From: Dehalococcoidia bacterium
GTDB taxonomy: Bacteria > Chloroflexota > Dehalococcoidia > GIF9 > UBA5620
DNA length: 19,759 nucleotides
Direction: 5' to 3'
Assembly: GCA_016783225.1 (NCBI GenBank)
Contig: JADHWZ010000016.1
Coordinates: 1 to 19,759, forward strand
The notes below the pieces were generated by a model, which saw nothing but the letters and a program-made list of their open reading frames with translations, had not been told where the DNA came from and made no database searches. Numbering within the stretch: position 1 is the first letter of the stretch; each line of letters begins with the position of its first letter. Both the position numbers and the translations under genes were made by a program. Of this stretch, positions 15,913-19,759 are shown in pieces.

Positions 15913-16044
15913 TCAATTCCTTTCACCCTTCTCGGTGAAATGAAACGCATCGGCAAAGTCATCTACGCGGTGGATCGACTCCCCCACCCACCCGATGATT
16001 ATCCGCCCCGAGTCGATGACCAGAACTTCAGATGGTTTAGACAC
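15913..16044 (-). CDS. Small hypothetical protein between two BIMEs (43 aa)
   Basis: I do not recognise a family. The frame starts with GTG at 16042-16044, with AAGGAG four bases upstream (16049-16054), and ends with TGA at 15913-15915. The 43 residues begin with SKPSEVLVIDSGRI after the initiator, continue with a hydrophobic strand (IIIGWVGES) and end in a charged segment (FHFTEKGERN). The composition looks like a small folded beta protein or a domain fragment, with no signal peptide. It fills most of the spacer between BIMEs C and D, oriented like its neighbours. It could be a real small protein carried with the repeats or the tail of a lost gene. Confidence 0.45.
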   Translation of the reverse strand: MSKPSEVLVIDSGRIIIGWVGESIHRVDDFADAFHFTEKGERN

Positions 16045-16077
16045 TCAACTCCTTATTAACCAGTTTTCTTTAACTCA

Positions 16078-16136
16078 GGGGGTAGGGTAGAGCATCTGCT
16101 CTACCCCTGGCTGGAGCGGATGCTCCAGCCTACCCA
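16078..16136. repeat. BIME D: inverted pair of REP elements
   Basis: Left REP: GTAG at 16082-16085 overlapping palindrome arms GGGTAGAGCA/TGCTCTACCC (16085-16106, 2-base loop). Right REP: GGCTGGAGC/GCTCCAGCC (16109-16130, 4-base loop) followed by CTAC (16130-16133). Same architecture as BIME C and similar sequence. It begins directly after the TIR gene stop (16139). Confidence 0.85.
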
Positions 16137-16138
16137 CC

Positions 16139-16948
16139 TTAGAGATTTTTGTCACTCTGTCTCCTTATGGCTATAGCTCTGATGATTCCAAATTTAGCCA
16201 ATTCCTGTGCTATTTTTGTAAAAGTTTTTTCTATGTTATTCTGAGTAAAACTTATGCGGACTATCCCGCTCACGTTTGAAGGCAGTTGTGTTCCTCTTTC
16301 CAAGAGAAGGATGGTCTTATTTGGGTATGCATTTCTCATCCTGCCTAACTCGTCGATCACATTAAGTCTTGGATGCTTTGAGCCACTCTTAGCATCTATG
16401 ATTCCACCCTGAGTAGCTAGTGCAATCCCACAATCTGCTTGTTGTAGATAGTGCTCGACCTGTGGCTCTGTTAATCTCCCTACAATTGCTTGCTCCTCTA
16501 CAATTAAAGGCTCGATGCCTAGAGCGTCTAAGAAAGATTTTAGTTTTCCGAGCGACTTAGTCTCGCCGCCGTGGGCAATAAATACTTTAGGCGGTGTTCT
16601 AGGTTCTTGCCGTTCAGGTATACCATATTCTTTTATTGCTGACAGGATTGCTTCTATTTCTGCTGCTGCTCTCACCATGGCCTTAAGCCTGTGCTGTGCA
16701 AGCTCCCTGGCGGTTCCCCTTAATGGCGACAAGTATGATGACTTCTGAAAGTTCTTCACTTCTCTCGAGTCCTCACCAAAAATGTCCACTAATCGGTACT
16801 CCACTTCCGAGCGCCATCTGCTAAACGAATAGTGAAACATGCTGCTGCTGTCGAATATCTTTTTGTCAAGGAGTCCCTTCAACTCTTTGTGCTTCTCGCT
16901 TAGGAGGCGAGCTGCCTTTTTGCTCTCATTCTCCCCGGTGGTTGTCAC
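16139..16948 (-). CDS. TIR-like domain protein (PF10137-type predicted nucleotide-binding protein)
   Basis: 269 residues. The N-terminal half (about 1-118) is mostly helical and charged with no known domain. The C-terminal half (about 120-255) matches the TIR-like fold seen in CAP12/Pycsar-type effectors: KVFIAHGGETKSLGKLKSFLD, LGIEPLIVEEQAIVGRLTE, the central strand CGIALAT, RLNVIDELGRM (compare the family's RxNVxxELG) and TILLLERGTQLPSNVSGI. Relatives degrade NAD or bind nucleotide signals in phage defence. No cyclase or other CBASS/Pycsar partner is present here, so a defence role is inference. The GTG start overlaps the stop of a short upstream frame as GTGA. The gene is less GC-rich than the flanking pyr genes, consistent with acquisition. 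It lies where carA should be. Confidence 0.75.
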   Translation of the reverse strand: MTTTGENESKKAARLLSEKHKELKGLLDKKIFDSSSMFHYSFSRWRSEVEYRLVDIFGEDSREVKNFQKSSYLSPLRGTARELAQHRLKAMVRAAAEIEAILSAIKEYGIPERQEPRTPPKVFIAHGGETKSLGKLKSFLDALGIEPLIVEEQAIVGRLTEPQVEHYLQQADCGIALATQGGIIDAKSGSKHPRLNVIDELGRMRNAYPNKTILLLERGTQLPSNVSGIVRISFTQNNIEKTFTKIAQELAKFGIIRAIAIRRQSDKNL

Positions 16949-17061
16949 TCGTTTTCCCTCACCATCTTCAGCAATCTCTCAAACGGGTGCAGTTTCCCTG
17001 ACCGAGAGCGCAACTCTCCCAATAGTATCGAATATCTGGTGTTGACGACTGCCTGCCGCAC
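16945..17061 (-). CDS. Short ORF, probably the tail of a truncated gene coupled to the TIR gene
   Basis: Unrecognised. The frame is open from about 17103 to the TGA at 16945-16947, with GTG at 17059-17061 as the only plausible nearby start (38 codons). The stop overlaps the TIR gene GTG as GTGA, suggesting real coupling. The translation (NTRYSILLGELRSRSG, then LHPFERLLKMVRENE) looks like normal coding sequence with amphipathic helices. It begins about where the carA similarity stops, so it may be the 3' end of a partner gene cut at the junction. Confidence 0.35.
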   Translation of the reverse strand: MRQAVVNTRYSILLGELRSRSGKLHPFERLLKMVRENE

Positions 17062-17114
17062 GAACTCTCCACGGTGCAGTCTTCCAAAACCAATCGTGCC
17101 CTTTTAGTCATCAT
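16968..17114 (-). pseudogene. carA: carA N-terminal remnant
   Basis: Start region of carbamoyl-phosphate synthase small (glutaminase) subunit only. The ATG at 17112-17114 overlaps the pyrC stop as ATGA, and a second ATG follows immediately. The first codons read [15 protein letters not shown], close to the standard CarA opening (K-x-A-x-LVLEDGTV, with Cys replacing Gly here). After Val15 (17070) the similarity is lost; the expected FxGxSFG and the whole glutaminase domain are absent, and the frame stops at 16968-16970. Position between pyrC and carB is the usual carA position. So carA was probably cut at about codon 15 when accessory DNA replaced the rest. The match is short, but position and coupling support it. 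Confidence 0.65.
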
Positions 17115-18449
17115 TTCTTCTCAATCCTGATTGGATCATCTTGGTAAACTACATCTCCGCCAGCTATAGTTGCCGCTACCTTGCCCTTGAACTGGCAGCC
17201 ATCGAAGGGAGTGTTCTTGCCCTTGGAGAGGAAGTCCTGGCTGCTCACTACCCATTCCTTGTCTGGATCGAACAGGGTGATATCAGCCTCGCAGCCAGGT
17301 TTCAGCGTGCCCAGCTCTCCGTATCTGCTGCCAATAATTCTGGCTGGCTCCAAAGTGAGTTTGGAGACTAACATCACTAAGTCCAGTTCGCCGCTGTGCA
17401 CCAGGCCCATCAGGCAGCCCAGGGCTGTCTCAAAGCCGCTGATGCCAAAAGCTGCGAACCCGAACTCACACATCTTATCTGCCAGGGTATGAGGCGCATG
17501 GTCTGTGGCAATGCTATCGATGACGCCATCCCTGAGTCCTTCAATCAGGGCAGCGATGTCTTCCTCACTCCGTAACGGCGGGTTTACCTTGGCGTTGGTA
17601 TCATAAGTCAGTGGGTCGTTCTTGCCCGCTTGCCAGCCCATCACCCTTTCTTCACTCAAAGTCAGGTGGTGGGGAGTGACCTCGGCAGTGACTGCTATGC
17701 CCTTTTCCTTGGCGCGGCGGATGAGTTCCACTGAGCCCCTGGTGCTGACATGGGCGATGTGCAACCTGGCGCCGGTCAACTGGGCCAGGGCCAGGTCGCG
17801 GGCCACAATAATCTCTTCAGCCGCCGCAGGAATACCCTTAAGCCCCAAGCGTGTTGATACCCACCCTTCATTCATAAGACCGCCGCTGGCTAGCTCTTTG
17901 TCTTCGCAATGGTCGATGATCGGCAAGTCCAGGGCACGCCCATAGTCCATAGCCAGGCACATAATTCGCGAGCTGGCTACTGAGTCACCATCGTCGCTAA
18001 AGCCAATAGCTCCCATTTCCGCCAACTCGCTCATTTCCGTCAGCTCCTTGCCTTGTCTTCCCTTGGTGACGCAGCCTATGGGCAGCACACGAACCGCTCC
18101 TGCCACCTGGGCCGTCTTCTTCACGTAATCAATGGAAGCTTGATTGTCCAGGGGCGGATTCGTATTGGCCATACAACAGACGGTGGTGAAACCACCTCTA
18201 GCAGCGGCTCTGGTACCCGTGGAGATGGTTTCCTTGTCTTCAAAGCCAGGCTCGCGGAGATGACAGTGGAGATCAATAAACCCAGGACAAACGATAAGGC
18301 CGGTGGCATCAAGCGTACATGAGTCCGGCTGGGGTGATGCTGTACCTTTGTCCCCAACCCAGGCGATCTTGCCTTCGGCAACAAGCAGGTCGCCCACACT
18401 GTCTATTCCTTGACTCGGGTCAAGAAGACGTCCGCCGCCTATCAGCAGG

Positions 18450-18460
<11 letters not shown>
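17111..18460 (-). CDS. pyrC: Dihydroorotase
   Basis: Zinc amidohydrolase closing carbamoyl-aspartate to dihydroorotate, third step of the pyrimidine pathway. With the ATG at 18460 the protein has 449 residues, typical of the long (class I) bacterial type. The HxH zinc ligands are in [11 protein letters not shown] (His65, His67); then comes a GFSDDGDSV loop, [23 protein letters not shown] and the ATDHAPHT aspartate region. I prefer ATG 18460 (overlapping pyrB by 11 bases; protein begins [10 protein letters not shown]) over a TTG seven codons upstream. Its stop TGA overlaps the carA-remnant ATG. No missing active-site residues were noticed. Confidence 0.96.

Positions 18461-19759
<1,299 letters not shown>

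Noticed and set aside
16949..17114. Intact short carA
   Set aside because: The frame stops after 48 codons and lacks the glutaminase domain; only the opening residues resemble CarA.

Overview
This looks like a chromosomal fragment of an uncultured bacterium, most plausibly a Chloroflexota (Dehalococcoidia-like) lineage. The placement is inference. It rests on the pyrR-pyrB-pyrC-(carA)-carB-pyrK gene order, the large secreted propeller/Fn3-like surface protein with one C-terminal membrane anchor, and the mid-to-high GC content. Every intact gene is on the minus strand, so transcription runs from right to left. The only plus-strand gene trace is a transposase remnant.

Right part (19759 to 10617): a de novo pyrimidine operon with pyrR (5' end outside the window), pyrB, pyrC, carB, pyrK and yjbQ, joined by short overlaps or direct abutment. 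Between pyrC and carB, where carA is expected, only about 15 codons of a carA start survive, still overlapping the pyrC stop by ATGA. After that comes about 2 kb of accessory DNA: the tail of an unknown ORF, a TIR-like (PF10137-type) gene, a 43-codon small ORF bracketed by two inverted-repeat pairs, and a REP-associated tyrosine transposase (RAYT) with GTAG-palindrome REP elements on both sides and inside its own coding sequence. This block is the most unusual part of the window.

Middle part (10616 to 5217): a good -10 box and a long, hairpin-rich leader precede a 1563-residue surface protein. The protein carries seven near-identical 39-residue repeats (probably one seven-bladed beta-propeller), Asp-box-like motifs, an Ala/Val/Thr-rich stretch, two Fn3-like domains and a C-terminal membrane anchor. 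A 363-base gap with only doubtful ORFs follows.

Left part (5216 to 1): a MacAB-type export module (lipoprotein adaptor, ATPase, permease). The adaptor is unusually long because its helical hairpin contains three degenerate repeats. Next comes a broken IS1595-type transposase remnant, and then an AT-rich argG cut by the left edge. The argG resembles the animal/fungal-type argininosuccinate synthase and differs sharply in base composition from the rest, which suggests separate ancestry for that end.
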